Shown: positions 8,101 to 17,163 of the stretch, one piece after another
Layout of the letters: every line of letters starts with the position of its first letter
Numbering within the stretch: the first letter of the stretch is position 1
NCBI GenBank assembly: GCA_019359325.1
Contig: JAHHHN010000001.1
Coordinates: forward strand, 124,001-188,000
Direction: 5' to 3'
From: Mojavia pulchra JT2-VF2
GTDB taxonomy: Bacteria > Cyanobacteriota > Cyanobacteriia > Cyanobacteriales > Nostocaceae
Length of the DNA: 64,000 nt
The notes under the pieces: model-generated
Databases searched by the model: none
What the model was told of the DNA's origin: nothing
What the model saw: the letters and a program-made list of their open reading frames with translations, nothing else
Position numbers and translations under genes: made by a program

Positions 8101-8641
8101 AGACATCCACCTCCAACATATGACCCACTGTATCGACAATTGCTTGTAAAATTTGCCGATAGTCTAAAGCGCTACGAATTGTATTAGTGACAGTATTTAG
8201 CAGTGATTCCTGACGGAGTGTGCGGGTCAGTTCACGGGTACGGGCTTTAAGGACATTGTGAGTATCCAAGGCCTGGCGTACCACTGCTTTGAGTTCTTCT
8301 GCTTCCCATGGCTTGGTAACATATTTGAATACCTTACCAGCGTTGATTGCTTCCACTAAGTCTTCGACATCAGTGTAGCCAGTTAAAATAATCCGAATAA
8401 TATCTGGATATTGAGTCGCTGTCAGGCTCAAAAATTCTGTACCGCTCATTATCGGCATCCGCTGATCAGAGATGATCACTGAGACCTCTCCCTCTTGCGC
8501 CAGCAGATCCAATGCCGCAGGGCCAGAGGTTGCCCTCAGCACCTTGTAATCGCGATAGAAGGTGCGGTAAAGCAAGTCAAGGTTGTCTGGCTCATCATCG
8601 ACAACTAAAATTTTAGGCTTACTGTTTGCTTGGGATTTCAT
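5111..8641 (-). CDS. cyaC: Adenylate cyclase with REC-GAF-GAF-HK-REC-cyclase architecture
   Basis: This 1176-residue protein combines a two-component phosphorelay with a class III cyclase that makes cAMP from ATP. Domains in order: receiver 1 (about 8-125, phospho-acceptor D59); two GAF domains (about 150-310 and 335-510); a histidine kinase (H541 in SHEFRTP, N box NLLSNAMKF near 650, DTGIGI, GSGLGLAL); receiver 2 (about 830-945, D868 in TDLMMP); and the cyclase domain (about 980-1170). The cyclase metal-binding Asp residues are D990 in FSDIVGF and D1034 in MGDAIL, with substrate Lys K1030. The layout and length match CyaC of Anabaena and Spirulina. A non-coding stretch of over 1 kb lies upstream. 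Confidence 0.93.
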   Translation of the reverse strand: MKSQANSKPKILVVDDEPDNLDLLYRTFYRDYKVLRATSGPAALDLLAQEGEVSVIISDQRMPIMSGTEFLSLTATQYPDIIRIILTGYTDVEDLVEAINAGKVFKYVTKPWEAEELKAVVRQALDTHNVLKARTRELTRTLRQESLLNTVTNTIRSALDYRQILQAIVDTVGHMLEVDVCLLRPFQDEQLVDEGFIYQKAPQKAAEEQADNSSALSVGSFASQPLLAETVWETREVQVIHNVADDERIQGDTPELRQRNTAFVAANICSSLVVPLICQQELMAVLALHQCFQPRIWRDEEVQLVLMVADQAALALSQAYTYEQVRALAKREALINTITTAIRSSLDPEEIFAAITEQLGQALQVDGCVLSLWTEEDEFVHCVGLYDSGKNSNDIIKLAQGQLLSSSNHKLKQQLPDSQAPIQGNPILQEILRTQEPVVIADMSNCPAEIKGFDLPLKMPARSLMVVPLLADGKCIGSITLREGSKSRRWLSSEIDLAKSVAAQAAIAVQQSRLYQTTRDQAERLLQLDKQKTEFFQNISHEFRTPITLIQGPLESAVSIGEGLSYAQSAIALRNSRRLLRLVNQLLDLQRLDAGRMQPSFRPCDLVEFVSQIVESFRPYCEKKELHLVTEFGECPQVYLDMEKFDKVVYNLLSNAMKFTPEGGTISVRLQSEADRCILQVQDTGIGIVKEQISHLFERFRQAEGSENRSYEGSGLGLALVKELVELHGGQVTVESVYGEGTTFTLWLVSGNTHLPTQQVQETPCELNTSRASVELADLELVEPTIDNIESLTKDLSPSSDTQDSQGQSNGNPVKTGHLILVVDDNPDLRTYVSDIIRSNGYQVQTARNGAEGFKLAQEILPSLIVTDLMMPLVTGLEMIRMIRNEDKLKGTPIILLTAKVDEETRIEGTEHGADAYLAKPFNDRELLAEVRNLLALKENERRVVELNTYLTESVLKRFLPPVLVKKAAMGDLTLDLRPEPRLITVLFSDIVGFTQLANTLRSRRVAELLNEYLEAMTKTVFDNGGTVDKFMGDAILALYGAPEELTPNEQVRRAINTARAMHRSLNQLNQRWKDQGIFDPSGHAGVRFRCGIHQGTAVVGMFGSAERADYTAIGPSVNIAARLQSAAIPGTILVSAAVADYLQDEEITKVSPLELKGVDETVLTFAVSSEIMANR

Positions 8642-9734
8642 GCACCGCTTTCCTGCTGCAACGGCAGTTGGATAAAGAATAATCTGATCAGGTAAGGATG
8701 TTTCTGAGTCAGGTAAGAGCAGAGCATTTTAACCAATAAGGCTGTTTGGCTACATGAGTGCTGAGTGTAAAAGTATTTACTCACAGTAATTCGCCTCAAT
8801 GGCTTGTAACGATTGCCATTCGCTCTGATGCAAGGCAATTGCTTTCATATTCAGTTTTAGTGTTACAAAGTTGATACTTGCTTGCCAAATCTTCCTTCTC
8901 CTCCGGCGAGAATTGTCCAATACTATATACATACAGCACTCAAGGCTGGCTGAAAAAGCCATCTGTAGCTGCATATTAAGTTTTCCCGTTGCAGCAGTTG
9001 CACTAACACTTGTAGGTAAATTTTATTTATCGTACTCATGGTAGAGTTAGATATATTACAACAATAAAATTTAAAGCCAAAGTATACTATTAGACAAATG
9101 CTTCTTTCCTATTTAGCAATCAGAACTTTCAGTAAAACAAGTGCCAGTGTTTCCCTAGTTGGGGAAAAGTCGTCCAATACCCAGTCAGCCTAAAATCAGT
9201 CCTTGTAACTCCAAACAGCTTATGTAGATATTTAAGTTATGCCAGAGCTATAACTTCTACGAATATCTACACTTTCGTTAACAAACCGATAAAGTACATC
9301 AGGAGTTCACTATCAACATCAAAAACATTGGGCTTGCCAATAAGTGAGATCAATTAACGAACATTTCAGGTCATCTTTTTTACCAACGCGATCAACGGCT
9401 CCTTGTACGGCATTGCTCATCAGATATAGCATAATGTCATAAATTATACAAATTATGAATTGAGCCATAGCGCGTATCTCTCAAGTTCAGAGCTTATAAC
9501 TCAATGGAATCAATTGATGGCATACTCTTTTGTCCTCCTGATGTTCAACCACCTAGAGTAAGTAACCTGTCAATGCATTATTCAAAAGTGTGAAGAGTAT
9601 GTTATTACCTTGAAAAATCAATCAGGTCATCTATATCATCTATATAAAGTGGTGTAAAACAATTAACTCAAGCAGCAAGAAGCATTATCTATTCTGTACA
9701 AAGGGTAAGTTAGCATCAGATACGGCAACATAGG
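8642..9734. other. Long non-coding stretch between cyaC and a divergent acetyltransferase
   Basis: About 1.1 kb without a convincing gene; the short open frames here have no clear ribosome site or recognisable domains. It must hold the promoters of cyaC (minus) and the acetyltransferase (plus). I see no tRNA, strong terminator or long repeat. Confidence 0.5.
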
Positions 9735-10400
9735 ATGCTTTTGAGAAAATTTTCTTTGAATGAAATCAATACTAAACTAGCCTTGACATCCTGGTTTTTT
9801 CACCCATATCACCAAGAGCCGGTCAAAGTTGCCGCTGATTCATCTGAGCGTCAACTCCAAATCCGTCCTGCAACACCTGCCGATCTCAATAGTGTTGCCC
9901 AAATCATTGCTGAAAGCTTTCACTCCCAAAATGGTATGTGGGGATGGGCTTTTCCGTTGCTACGTTTGGGTATTTACGAAGACTTGAAGCACCGCATGGC
10001 ATCATCTGCGCCTCATCACGTTTGTTTAGTTGCTGTTGACACGACTTCGGGTGCGGCTAATGACTTAGTAGGAACTGTAGAACTAGGTGTACGTTTTAGT
10101 GATTCCTGGACACAGACTGGCAGAAGTTTTCCGTACCTGTCTAATTTAGCTGTCCGCCCTCAATACCGTAGGCATGGTGTAGCCTCAGGGTTACTTACAA
10201 GCTGTGAAAAAGTCTCCCAAGAGTGGGGATTTCAAGACTTATACCTCCATGTTTTAGAAAATAACCATCAGGCACGGCAGCTTTATTTCAAGCTGGGATA
10301 TCAGATACATAAAGTTGAATCTAATTGGAATACATTTATCGCAAGACACTCACGTCAGATACTGTTGCACAAGTATCTACGGACTAATTCAATTAGCTGA
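9735..10400 (+). CDS. GNAT-family N-acetyltransferase
   Basis: A 221-residue protein. After a 38-residue N-terminal extension, a GNAT fold runs from LQIRPATPADLNSVAQIIAESF (about residue 41) to about 200. The acetyl-CoA loop is visible as LAVRPQYRRHGVASGLL (about 137-153), followed by LYLHVLENNHQARQLYFKLGY. GNAT enzymes acetylate amines of proteins or small molecules; the substrate cannot be read from the sequence. The extension is long for the family and the true start may be later, although ATG 9735 has a weak TAGGA upstream. The gene stands alone between two long non-coding stretches. Confidence 0.85.
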   Translation: MLLRKFSLNEINTKLALTSWFFHPYHQEPVKVAADSSERQLQIRPATPADLNSVAQIIAESFHSQNGMWGWAFPLLRLGIYEDLKHRMASSAPHHVCLVAVDTTSGAANDLVGTVELGVRFSDSWTQTGRSFPYLSNLAVRPQYRRHGVASGLLTSCEKVSQEWGFQDLYLHVLENNHQARQLYFKLGYQIHKVESNWNTFIARHSRQILLHKYLRTNSIS

Positions 10401-11161
10401 AAATTATTGTAAATATATTAATCTTTACAAAATAACCATCTTAGTGAACAACCTGCCACTAGGAAAATTAGCGTTTATATTATGTGGCGGTATCTTACCC
10501 AAGATTACTACAACTTGTGGATAGTCTTGAGTTTGACCAAATAGGTAACCACAACAACTTAGAATTTGTTATTTTCGATTTAAAAATATTAGTATAGGAA
10601 AAAATAACATTTTGAAAATGACGCTTATGCTCGACAAACATTAGGCATAACTGACGATATTTAAATATATCTGGGTAATTCCTTGTTTAGCTAATTGCAA
10701 AAGTAGGTTGAAATGCAATACAGTTCAGTTAACGGTAAACGTCACCCTTTAGGTGCGGAGTTTACGGCTAAATGAACGTAGCCGCTAGGTCTGAAACTTT
10801 AGTAATTTTTGCTATTTCATAATTTGTTACATTAGTATTTTAAAGTTTGAACAAAACAATGACAATGTAAATAGCAAATATAATTGCAATTTGAGCAAGG
10901 GCAATTCCTTATAATAACTTTGTATTTAATATATTCATCTTTATAAAAACTTTAAAAAAAAAAGGCTCTCGTGGAAGACAAAACCAGTTAAATCTCATAA
11001 AATATGATTACTTAATTCAGGAACAATGTTTATTTATTCCTAATTTAGTTAATTGACCATAAAATTCTTGATAATAAGAAAAATCAAAAATCTCAATTGG
11101 TTTAACAGCAAGTCGCAGCTTTGAGTACATAACTACCCAATTATTCGCAAATTTAAAAAAC
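10401..11161. other. A+T-rich non-coding stretch with paired hairpins
   Basis: About 760 bases without a convincing gene. The only clear structure is a pair of adjacent hairpins at 10735-10783, listed separately. Confidence 0.5.
10735..10783. other. Two adjacent hairpins in a long intergenic region
   Basis: GTAAAC pairs with GTTTAC (10735-10765) around an inner CACC/GGTG helix, and is followed at once by GGCTA/TAGCC (10766-10783). There is no T-run. This could be a small structured RNA or a leader element. The strand is unknown and function is not implied. Confidence 0.3.
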
Positions 11162-11716
11162 ATGGATAGCGAACAGCGCCGACGCTATCAGATTGCTATG
11201 GTATCAACCTATTATCCTGACACCAGTTTTCTTGACAATGTTGTCATGCCAGATGGAACTGAGCAATCGCATGGCTCGGATATCCTCACACTTCTGCACA
11301 CGGGAAAGGTTTTCATTATCAATAGCCGTAGGCGAAATGGTTTAATTCTGTTTAAACGCTACCATGCAGAGTTTGCTGGGCCTGGAGCTGCGGTGGGCGG
11401 GGATTACGATTGTGATTGCCAAAAGGCAATACCTATAGGGAATCTGTCTTTATTAACTTCCGAATCTTATGAGGAACGCCAGAAAGCTTACCTAATTAGG
11501 CGACAATGGATTCGTTTAATTAAACAAATTACAGAAAACCCAGTACCTCAGCAACGAGTCCAGAAGATTCTTGATCAATTTGAACAATACTTTCCACCAG
11601 AAATGGTAGCTCATTTACCAGATGTCGCTTTTGCGCTTTTAGTGGGTGTGCTGCCACAAACAGTGGGCGTAGTTCGTCGTTTGGGCAGCGAGGTTCATGG
11701 CAGATTTAATTACTGA
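11162..11716 (+). CDS. Conserved-looking hypothetical protein, possible C-terminal HTH
   Basis: A 184-residue protein I do not recognise. The N-terminal half is mixed (YYPDTSFLDNVVMPDGTEQSHGSDILTLLHTGKVFIINSRRRNG) and contains a C-D-C triplet near residue 83 (DYDCDCQKA). The C-terminal half is helical, and its last 35 residues (PDVAFALLVGVLPQTVGVVRRLG) resemble a helix-turn-helix of the kind that ends Crp-like regulators. There is no signal peptide. It converges with hisC, with only 8 bases between the stops. A DNA-binding role is only a guess. Confidence 0.65.
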   Translation: MDSEQRRRYQIAMVSTYYPDTSFLDNVVMPDGTEQSHGSDILTLLHTGKVFIINSRRRNGLILFKRYHAEFAGPGAAVGGDYDCDCQKAIPIGNLSLLTSESYEERQKAYLIRRQWIRLIKQITENPVPQQRVQKILDQFEQYFPPEMVAHLPDVAFALLVGVLPQTVGVVRRLGSEVHGRFNY

Positions 11717-11724
11717 GTTAAGTG

Positions 11725-12873
11725 TTAAGATTCAAAACTTGCCAAAGCAGCTTGTAGCCGATTTAGGGTACGGACATTTTCCTCTGTCGTACCTACAGTA
11801 ATTCGCAATCCTCCGCTAAGAAGCCGTACAAGAGTGCCGGAGTTTTTAAGTTTCTGATTCAGACTTTTTAAAGTAGCGTCTTGGGGCGAAGATCCATTGG
11901 GTTTAAGACGCAGGTAAATAAAGTTAGCTGCACTTTCTGTGACTTCTAAGGCTGGATGTTGCGATAAAGCTTGAATAAGCTTGTCTCGTTCAATGAGTGT
12001 TTGAGAAATTGACTCAAGCAAAAGTTTATGGTTTTGCAAAGCAACTAATGCCGCAGCTATTGAGAAACTGGGAAGATTGTAGGGTAAACGGACTTTTTCT
12101 AAAATGGCGATCGCTTCTGGATGAGCTATGCAATAGCCAACACGAACAGCCGCCAAACGAAAAGCTTTAGAAAAAGTGCGTAGTACTACCCAGTTGGGTC
12201 GTTGGAGTAATTCTCCGACTAGGGTAGTCTGGCTAAATTCAAAGTAAGCTTCATCAATTACTACCAGAATTTGTTCGCTCAGACTTCTCAGCCATGCTAA
12301 CTCTGCCGCAGTTAAACAATTAGCGGTGGGAGAATTGGGATGCACTACGAAAACAGCTCTAATCGGGGGATTTTGAGTTTGTTCCATAGCAGATTGTGCT
12401 GCTTGTAAATCGATTTCAAAATTTATTTCACTTCTACCAACCTCTACTACGGGAATGCCCAAAGTTTGTGCCAAAACTGCATACATTGAAAAAGTCGGAT
12501 TGGCAACGAGAATTGAGCCTTCTGCTCCTAGACAGGTGGCGATTAATAAAGAGCGGATGAGCTCATCTGAACCATTACCCACAGAAATATTGGCAGCAGT
12601 AATACTAGATGGCGAGAGGTTCGCTGACTCATTTACGTATTGGGCGATCGCTTCTTTGAGTGTCTCATGTCCACCATCGGGATAACGATTTGTTTCAGTT
12701 ACTTGCTGATAAGTCCAAGCCAGCTTTTCTTTTAACTCTGGTGGCAAATCATAGGGGCTTTCATTCGTATCCAGCCGATCAAACTGTGTTGCTACTGCTT
12801 CGGCTGTATCGCTGCTGGGATGAGGTTTGTAAGCTGTAAATTGGGCTAAATCTGATCGGATGAAGGGAAGCAT
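11725..12873 (-). CDS. hisC: Histidinol-phosphate aminotransferase
   Basis: A 382-residue fold-type I PLP aminotransferase of histidine biosynthesis, converting imidazole-acetol phosphate and glutamate to histidinol phosphate. Motifs seen: [48 protein letters not shown] and the PLP-binding lysine K236 in [15 protein letters not shown]. Length is normal for the family. Some homologues act on aromatic amino acids, so specificity is inferred. It stands alone rather than in a his operon, as is usual for cyanobacteria. Confidence 0.93.
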   Translation of the reverse strand: MLPFIRSDLAQFTAYKPHPSSDTAEAVATQFDRLDTNESPYDLPPELKEKLAWTYQQVTETNRYPDGGHETLKEAIAQYVNESANLSPSSITAANISVGNGSDELIRSLLIATCLGAEGSILVANPTFSMYAVLAQTLGIPVVEVGRSEINFEIDLQAAQSAMEQTQNPPIRAVFVVHPNSPTANCLTAAELAWLRSLSEQILVVIDEAYFEFSQTTLVGELLQRPNWVVLRTFSKAFRLAAVRVGYCIAHPEAIAILEKVRLPYNLPSFSIAAALVALQNHKLLLESISQTLIERDKLIQALSQHPALEVTESAANFIYLRLKPNGSSPQDATLKSLNQKLKNSGTLVRLLSGGLRITVGTTEENVRTLNRLQAALASFES

Positions 12874-12964
12874 AATGTTAGTCGTTAGTCATTAATCATT
12901 GGTAATAGACACAGGATAAATGACTAAGGACATTCGTTATATGAGAATTTCATATTTTATAGCT

Positions 12965-13603
12965 TCAAGGTAACTGACAGAAGAGATGAATTGCTTGCCA
13001 TATTTCTTCCATGACATTCCCTAATGCGTGATCGCTGTCAAGTTCTATTAAATCTACCCAAGGATGGGAACGCGCAAAGTCACGACTGGCTTCAATCGGA
13101 ATAACTTCATCTTTGATTCCATGCAAAATTAGGGTAGGGATCGAGCGTTGCAACTGCTGTTCTTGGTATTGAGTTGCATCTGTAACGAAATCGTAACATA
13201 AGGGAAGTTCTCGCCCTTCCCCATAGTGGTAAACCATGAGATATTTTTCTTGTTGCCAACGCTGCACTTCTTTATCCCCAAGCTTAGGTAACCAATGGGA
13301 TAAAAACCCAAAAGCTGGTGCTAGTAAGACTAGACGTTGTACTTGTGGGTGTTTCTGTCCTAAGTGAGCAGCTGTCAAACCGCCTAAACTTGAGCCTATG
13401 AGTGTTACTGGTGCAGAATCATCAGGAAATTCTGTAATCACTTGAGTTATTTGACGAGTGATAGTTAGGTGAGAAAAATCACCTGTATTCAGATCAGGAA
13501 CTTTTATGTCTGTCTGAACTTCGGTAAAGCGATCGCCTATGTACCGTGCTTTGACAGAATTAGGACTAGAAGCAAAGCCGTGCAAGTAGATAAAGTAATT
13601 CAA
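12965..13603 (-). CDS. YqiA-type alpha/beta-hydrolase (esterase)
   Basis: A 212-residue serine hydrolase. It opens with YFIYLHGFASSPNSVKA (oxyanion region). The nucleophile elbow GSSLGG (about residues 70-75), the acid in LHGIKDEVIP (about 168) and the histidine in LDSDHALGN (about 193) form a complete triad. Members of this small-hydrolase family cleave short-chain esters; the natural substrate is unknown. It is 53 bases downstream of gor on the same strand, with a palindrome between, so cotranscription is possible but uncertain. Confidence 0.85.
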   Translation of the reverse strand: MNYFIYLHGFASSPNSVKARYIGDRFTEVQTDIKVPDLNTGDFSHLTITRQITQVITEFPDDSAPVTLIGSSLGGLTAAHLGQKHPQVQRLVLLAPAFGFLSHWLPKLGDKEVQRWQQEKYLMVYHYGEGRELPLCYDFVTDATQYQEQQLQRSIPTLILHGIKDEVIPIEASRDFARSHPWVDLIELDSDHALGNVMEEIWQAIHLFCQLP

Positions 13604-13627
13604 AATTCAATTAAACCAGTATTTTAA

Positions 13628-13651
13628 GTACAGACGCTGTAGCGTCTGTAC
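13628..13651. repeat. 24-bp palindrome between gor and the esterase
   Basis: GTACAGACGC - TGTA - GCGTCTGTAC, a perfect 10-bp stem and a common interspersed motif of Nostoc-type genomes. It may weakly terminate or stabilise the gor transcript; there is no strong T-run. Confidence 0.55.
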
Positions 13652-13656
13652 AAAAT

Positions 13657-15036
13657 TTACCGCATCGTGACGAATTCTTCCGCGGCTGAGGGATGTATGC
13701 CAACAGTGGCATCAAAGTCTTTTTTGGTTGCGCCCATTTTGACAGCGATCGCCACACCTTGAATTATCTCAGCGGCACTGTCTCCTACCATGTGAGCACC
13801 CAGAACTTTGTCGGTTTTGGCATCCACTACCAACTTCATCATCGTTCTTTCTTGGGCACCAGTCAAACTATAGTACATGGGACGGAAGCGGGTGCGAAAA
13901 ATTGTTACTGCATCATCACCAAGTTTGGCACGTGCCTCTGCTTCCGTCCAACCCACTGTAGCGGCTTCTGGGTTGGAAAAAATTGCTGTAGGTACAGTAT
14001 CATGGCTAAATTCTCGGCGGTTGTTGCCAAATTCACTATCAGCGAAGGCGCGACCTTCACCAATTGCTACAGGTGTTAAATTTAAGCGATCAGTAACATC
14101 GCCGACAGCAAAGATATTTGTTTGGCTGGTTTGACTATATTCATTAACAGCGATCGCATTCGTAGTGCTGTATCCCGGCCCCTCAACGGAAGTGGGGACA
14201 ACATCAACCCCAGCATTTTCTAAACCCAGTCCATCTATATTAGGTATCCGGCCAGTTGCTACTAAAAACACATCGGCAATCACTGGTTCTTCATGCTCCC
14301 CGGATAAAGACAATTTCAATCCTTCCTGTACAGGCTCAACTGCTGTTACTACAGTATTTTGTAAAAATTTAATGCCGTGGTTTGTCATTCCTTCTTGAAT
14401 GCCAGTTTGGATGTCTTCGTCAAAACCTTTCAAAATTAGGTCTTTGCGGATAATCTGCGTCACCTGGGAACCTAAACCGCGCATGATCGAGGCAAATTCC
14501 GAGCCTATGTAACCAGCACCAATAATGGCGATATGTTTTGGTTGTTCTTTGAGGTGAAATATTTCATTAGAGGTAATGGCATATTCCATACCTGGTAAAT
14601 CTGGTTTGACAGGCCGCCCCCCAACAGCAATTAAAATTTTGTCGGCTGTAATTTTGCGTTCATCAACTTCTACAGTGTGGGGATCTACCAAGCTGGCGCG
14701 ACCGGGAATCAATGTTACTCCCGCTTTTTCTAAAAGGCTGATATGTAATTGCGACAGCCGCCTGACTTCCTTGTCTATAGATGTAATGAAATGTTCCCAG
14801 TCTAATTCTGCATTATTAACTTTCCAGCCATAACCTGCGGCATGATCGAAGAGTGCCGGAAAGTGAGAACCGTAAACCATGAGTTTTTTGGGAACGCAAC
14901 CGCGAATCACACAAGTACCACCAACTAAATCGTTTTCAGCGATCGCCACTTTCGCCCCATAGCTAGCTGCTCGTTTGGAAGCCGCCAAACCTCCAGAACC
15001 TGCACCAATTACAAATAGGTCGTAATCATACGTCAT
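13657..15036 (-). CDS. gor: Glutathione reductase
   Basis: A 459-residue flavoprotein disulfide reductase that regenerates glutathione from its disulfide with NADPH. The FAD motif GAGSGG is at 11-16, the redox pair C42/C47 lies in GGTCVIRGCVPKK, and the second Rossmann motif is GAGYIGSEFASIMRGLG. Next to it, TQIIRKDLIL has Arg and Lys positioned to hold the NADPH phosphate. The catalytic His-Glu pair is in GIHPSAAEEF at the C-terminus. Length and motifs match cyanobacterial glutathione reductases. A paralogue with a different cofactor site lies at 37419-38765. Confidence 0.94.
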   Translation of the reverse strand: MTYDYDLFVIGAGSGGLAASKRAASYGAKVAIAENDLVGGTCVIRGCVPKKLMVYGSHFPALFDHAAGYGWKVNNAELDWEHFITSIDKEVRRLSQLHISLLEKAGVTLIPGRASLVDPHTVEVDERKITADKILIAVGGRPVKPDLPGMEYAITSNEIFHLKEQPKHIAIIGAGYIGSEFASIMRGLGSQVTQIIRKDLILKGFDEDIQTGIQEGMTNHGIKFLQNTVVTAVEPVQEGLKLSLSGEHEEPVIADVFLVATGRIPNIDGLGLENAGVDVVPTSVEGPGYSTTNAIAVNEYSQTSQTNIFAVGDVTDRLNLTPVAIGEGRAFADSEFGNNRREFSHDTVPTAIFSNPEAATVGWTEAEARAKLGDDAVTIFRTRFRPMYYSLTGAQERTMMKLVVDAKTDKVLGAHMVGDSAAEIIQGVAIAVKMGATKKDFDATVGIHPSAAEEFVTMR

Positions 15037-15377
15037 AAATTTGTGTGTCTCTTTCGCAACAATTGAGCTTCCGAAAACTTATACAGCAGGTTTGATTTAC
15101 AGCTATTTTCACTAATTTGAACCACAGTTTTTAATTGTGCCCCTACCAAGTGGTTGAATTAATTCCAAAGTGCTGTAACTACAAAAGATATTTAGCAACC
15201 CCGCATAAGTCCTGCTCTTAATTTAATCTAGCGTTAGCAGAGGTTTTGGCGTCAGTTTGGCGTCAAGATGAATGTTACTTGTGCTTTGATGAAAGTCGTT
15301 GTGCCAGCTAATGCCACATTAGTAATCAAAAACGGGTTTGAGAAAGCGATCGCTACAGTTTGCTCAGTTACGAATTT
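15037..15377. other. Non-coding stretch upstream of gor
   Basis: About 340 bases holding the gor promoter region. A short direct repeat (TTTTGGCGTCA / TTTGGCGTCAA) is seen near 15251-15271; nothing else stands out. Confidence 0.4.
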
Positions 15378-16823
15378 TTAAGTAGTTGGTCTTTCTGGTG
15401 GCTCTGGTGTGGGTGTGGGTATTGGCTCCGGTGTAGGTATAGGTTTCGGTAGTTCGTTATCCGGTTTTGGTAGCTCCGGTGTAGGTATAGGTTTCGGTAG
15501 TTCGTTATCCGGTTTTGGTAGCTCCGGTGTAGGTATAGGTTTCGGTAGTTCGTTATCCGGTTTCGGTAGTTCCGGTGTAGGTATAGGTTTCGGTAGTTCG
15601 TTATCCGGTTTTGGTAGCTCTGGTGTAGGTATAGGTTTCGGTAGCTCGTTATCCGGTTTTGGTAGCTCTGGTGTAGGTATAGGTTTCGGTAGCTCGTTAT
15701 CCGGTTTTGGTAGCTCTGGTGTAGGTATAGGTTTCGGTAGTTCGTTATCCGGTTTTGGTAGCTCTGGTGTAGGTATAGGTTTCGGTAGTTCGTTATCCGG
15801 TTTTGGTAGTGTTATCGTTGCACTGGGCGTTGGTACAGTAATTTGAGGACTTGTGGAAGTTTGGCTAGTATCAGCACCAGTATTATTAGTATTCCTTATA
15901 GTCCCGTTATTATTAGCAGTTTCTGGTTGATCATTTAACAGAACTTCTCCTGTGCCCACAAAAGAGTCTTCTAGAAGATTCTCTTTGATGGGGCGCAATG
16001 AGGAATCATCTTGATTAATGTTGTTGTCAGGCAAATTTGAGGAACTAGCAGTTAGCTGTAAAAATGATGGATTTTCAATTACTCCCTCGCCTTTGATTGG
16101 CGTCTGTGTAGCTACAGATGCAGCAGTTTCAGCTTGAACGCTGGCGATCGCCGGATCAGGTGTGGGTGTAAGATTCTGCTTTGTCAAATCAAGGCCGCGA
16201 ACAATATCGCTCGTTTCATAAAAATTTCTTAAATCAAAATCATATAAACCTTGAAATCTTCCTTTAATAATAATTATCAGTTGCCCTGCTTCCAGCAGCT
16301 GACGTTGAGAAGCTTCTTTGTTGGAAACTTCAATGCCACTATTTGTCAAAGCACCCACAATTGTGGTATCTGTTTTTTGGTCGTAGCGTACAAATAATGC
16401 TGAACCGCGAATTGCTGCTGCTGCATTCGGCGTTTGTATCCGTGTTTGTCCCCTACCTGGGGGAATGAGCAGCAGCACAGTTCCGTTGGATAGTCTCAAA
16501 TTTCGAGTTTTAGGCAAAAACTGAAATACTGCCTGTTCCCCAACCCGTGCCAAAGAACCGTCGTTGAAGCGTAAGTCTGCAAGGGAAGCTCGGCCCGTAG
16601 ACAACCCATCACCAGGAATCATTGCATCCAATTTGCGTGCCGGACGCTTCTTTTGGCTATTTCTGGGAATCAGCTGCACCAAGTTTCGTAGATCCTGAAT
16701 CTGAGCTCGCGTTAGAGGAGTAATTGCGCTTGCCTGTTCTGGCAAAGGAAACACGATAACTCCCCATAAACCAATCATCAAAAGTGGGAACAATTTATGA
16801 AACATAATTTGGAAACTCGGCAA
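15378..16823 (-). CDS. Secreted FecR-domain protein with a Pro-rich repeat tail
   Basis: A 481-residue protein with a signal peptide (about residues 1-33, ending near ASA). A FecR-type domain follows (about 75-190: [32 protein letters not shown]...[31 protein letters not shown]). A low-complexity middle leads to eight perfect copies of a 16-residue unit, [16 protein letters not shown] (about 340-467). FecR domains in cyanobacteria occur in secreted proteins unrelated to iron-citrate sensing. The Pro-Lys tail is likely a rigid periplasmic or wall spacer. An outer-membrane protein gene is divergent, 340 bases away, and could be a partner. Confidence 0.85.
   Translation of the reverse strand: MPSFQIMFHKLFPLLMIGLWGVIVFPLPEQASAITPLTRAQIQDLRNLVQLIPRNSQKKRPARKLDAMIPGDGLSTGRASLADLRFNDGSLARVGEQAVFQFLPKTRNLRLSNGTVLLLIPPGRGQTRIQTPNAAAAIRGSALFVRYDQKTDTTIVGALTNSGIEVSNKEASQRQLLEAGQLIIIIKGRFQGLYDFDLRNFYETSDIVRGLDLTKQNLTPTPDPAIASVQAETAASVATQTPIKGEGVIENPSFLQLTASSSNLPDNNINQDDSSLRPIKENLLEDSFVGTGEVLLNDQPETANNNGTIRNTNNTGADTSQTSTSPQITVPTPSATITLPKPDNELPKPIPTPELPKPDNELPKPIPTPELPKPDNELPKPIPTPELPKPDNELPKPIPTPELPKPDNELPKPIPTPELPKPDNELPKPIPTPELPKPDNELPKPIPTPELPKPDNELPKPIPTPEPIPTPTPEPPERPTT
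15421..15812. repeat. 48-bp tandem repeat, 8 units, in the FecR-domain gene
   Basis: Nearly identical 48-bp units code [16 protein letters not shown]. Only a few silent changes separate units (for example gctccg/gctctg), suggesting recent expansion or continued homogenisation. Confidence 0.9.
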
Positions 16824-17163
16824 GTTTAACTACTACCAAACCAGTTATTGTTTATACTTTTTTAAGTGCTTTATCTTTAATATTTCCTCAGTTTAGCTAT
16901 TCTATTTGATAAAATTGGCACATATATTATCATGTTTTTTCTAAGTTTAATAGATTATCACAATATATAAACAATAAAATTTAATATCTCTAACTTTTTC
17001 AGGTAAAGACGTATAAATACCATATATGGTAGTCTGTAATCTTGCTCTTAAAATTAGTGACAAAAATCAGGGATGAGTTAATCGGAAGTTTGGAATTCTT
17101 AATTACAACTTCCGAGGCAGCTTTTGGATCTACATTTGCCAAACGCGATCAACGCCATCAAAG
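16824..17163. promoter_or_regulatory. Divergent intergenic region with a 9-bp inverted repeat
   Basis: This separates the FecR-domain gene (minus) from the outer-membrane protein gene (plus). It is A+T-rich. TCGGAAGTT at 17082-17090 is perfectly inverted as AACTTCCGA at 17107-17115, about 50 bases before the plus-strand start. It is a candidate operator or leader hairpin. Confidence 0.45.

Noticed and set aside
8638-8974. Short minus-strand ORFs upstream of cyaC
   Set aside because: No ribosome sites, no domains, and the two overlap each other; better read as the cyaC leader and promoter.
15409-15846. Plus-strand glycine-rich ORF of 145 aa ([16 protein letters not shown] repeats)
   Set aside because: It is the antisense of the 48-bp repeat coding the FecR-protein tail; its pattern is fully explained by that repeat.
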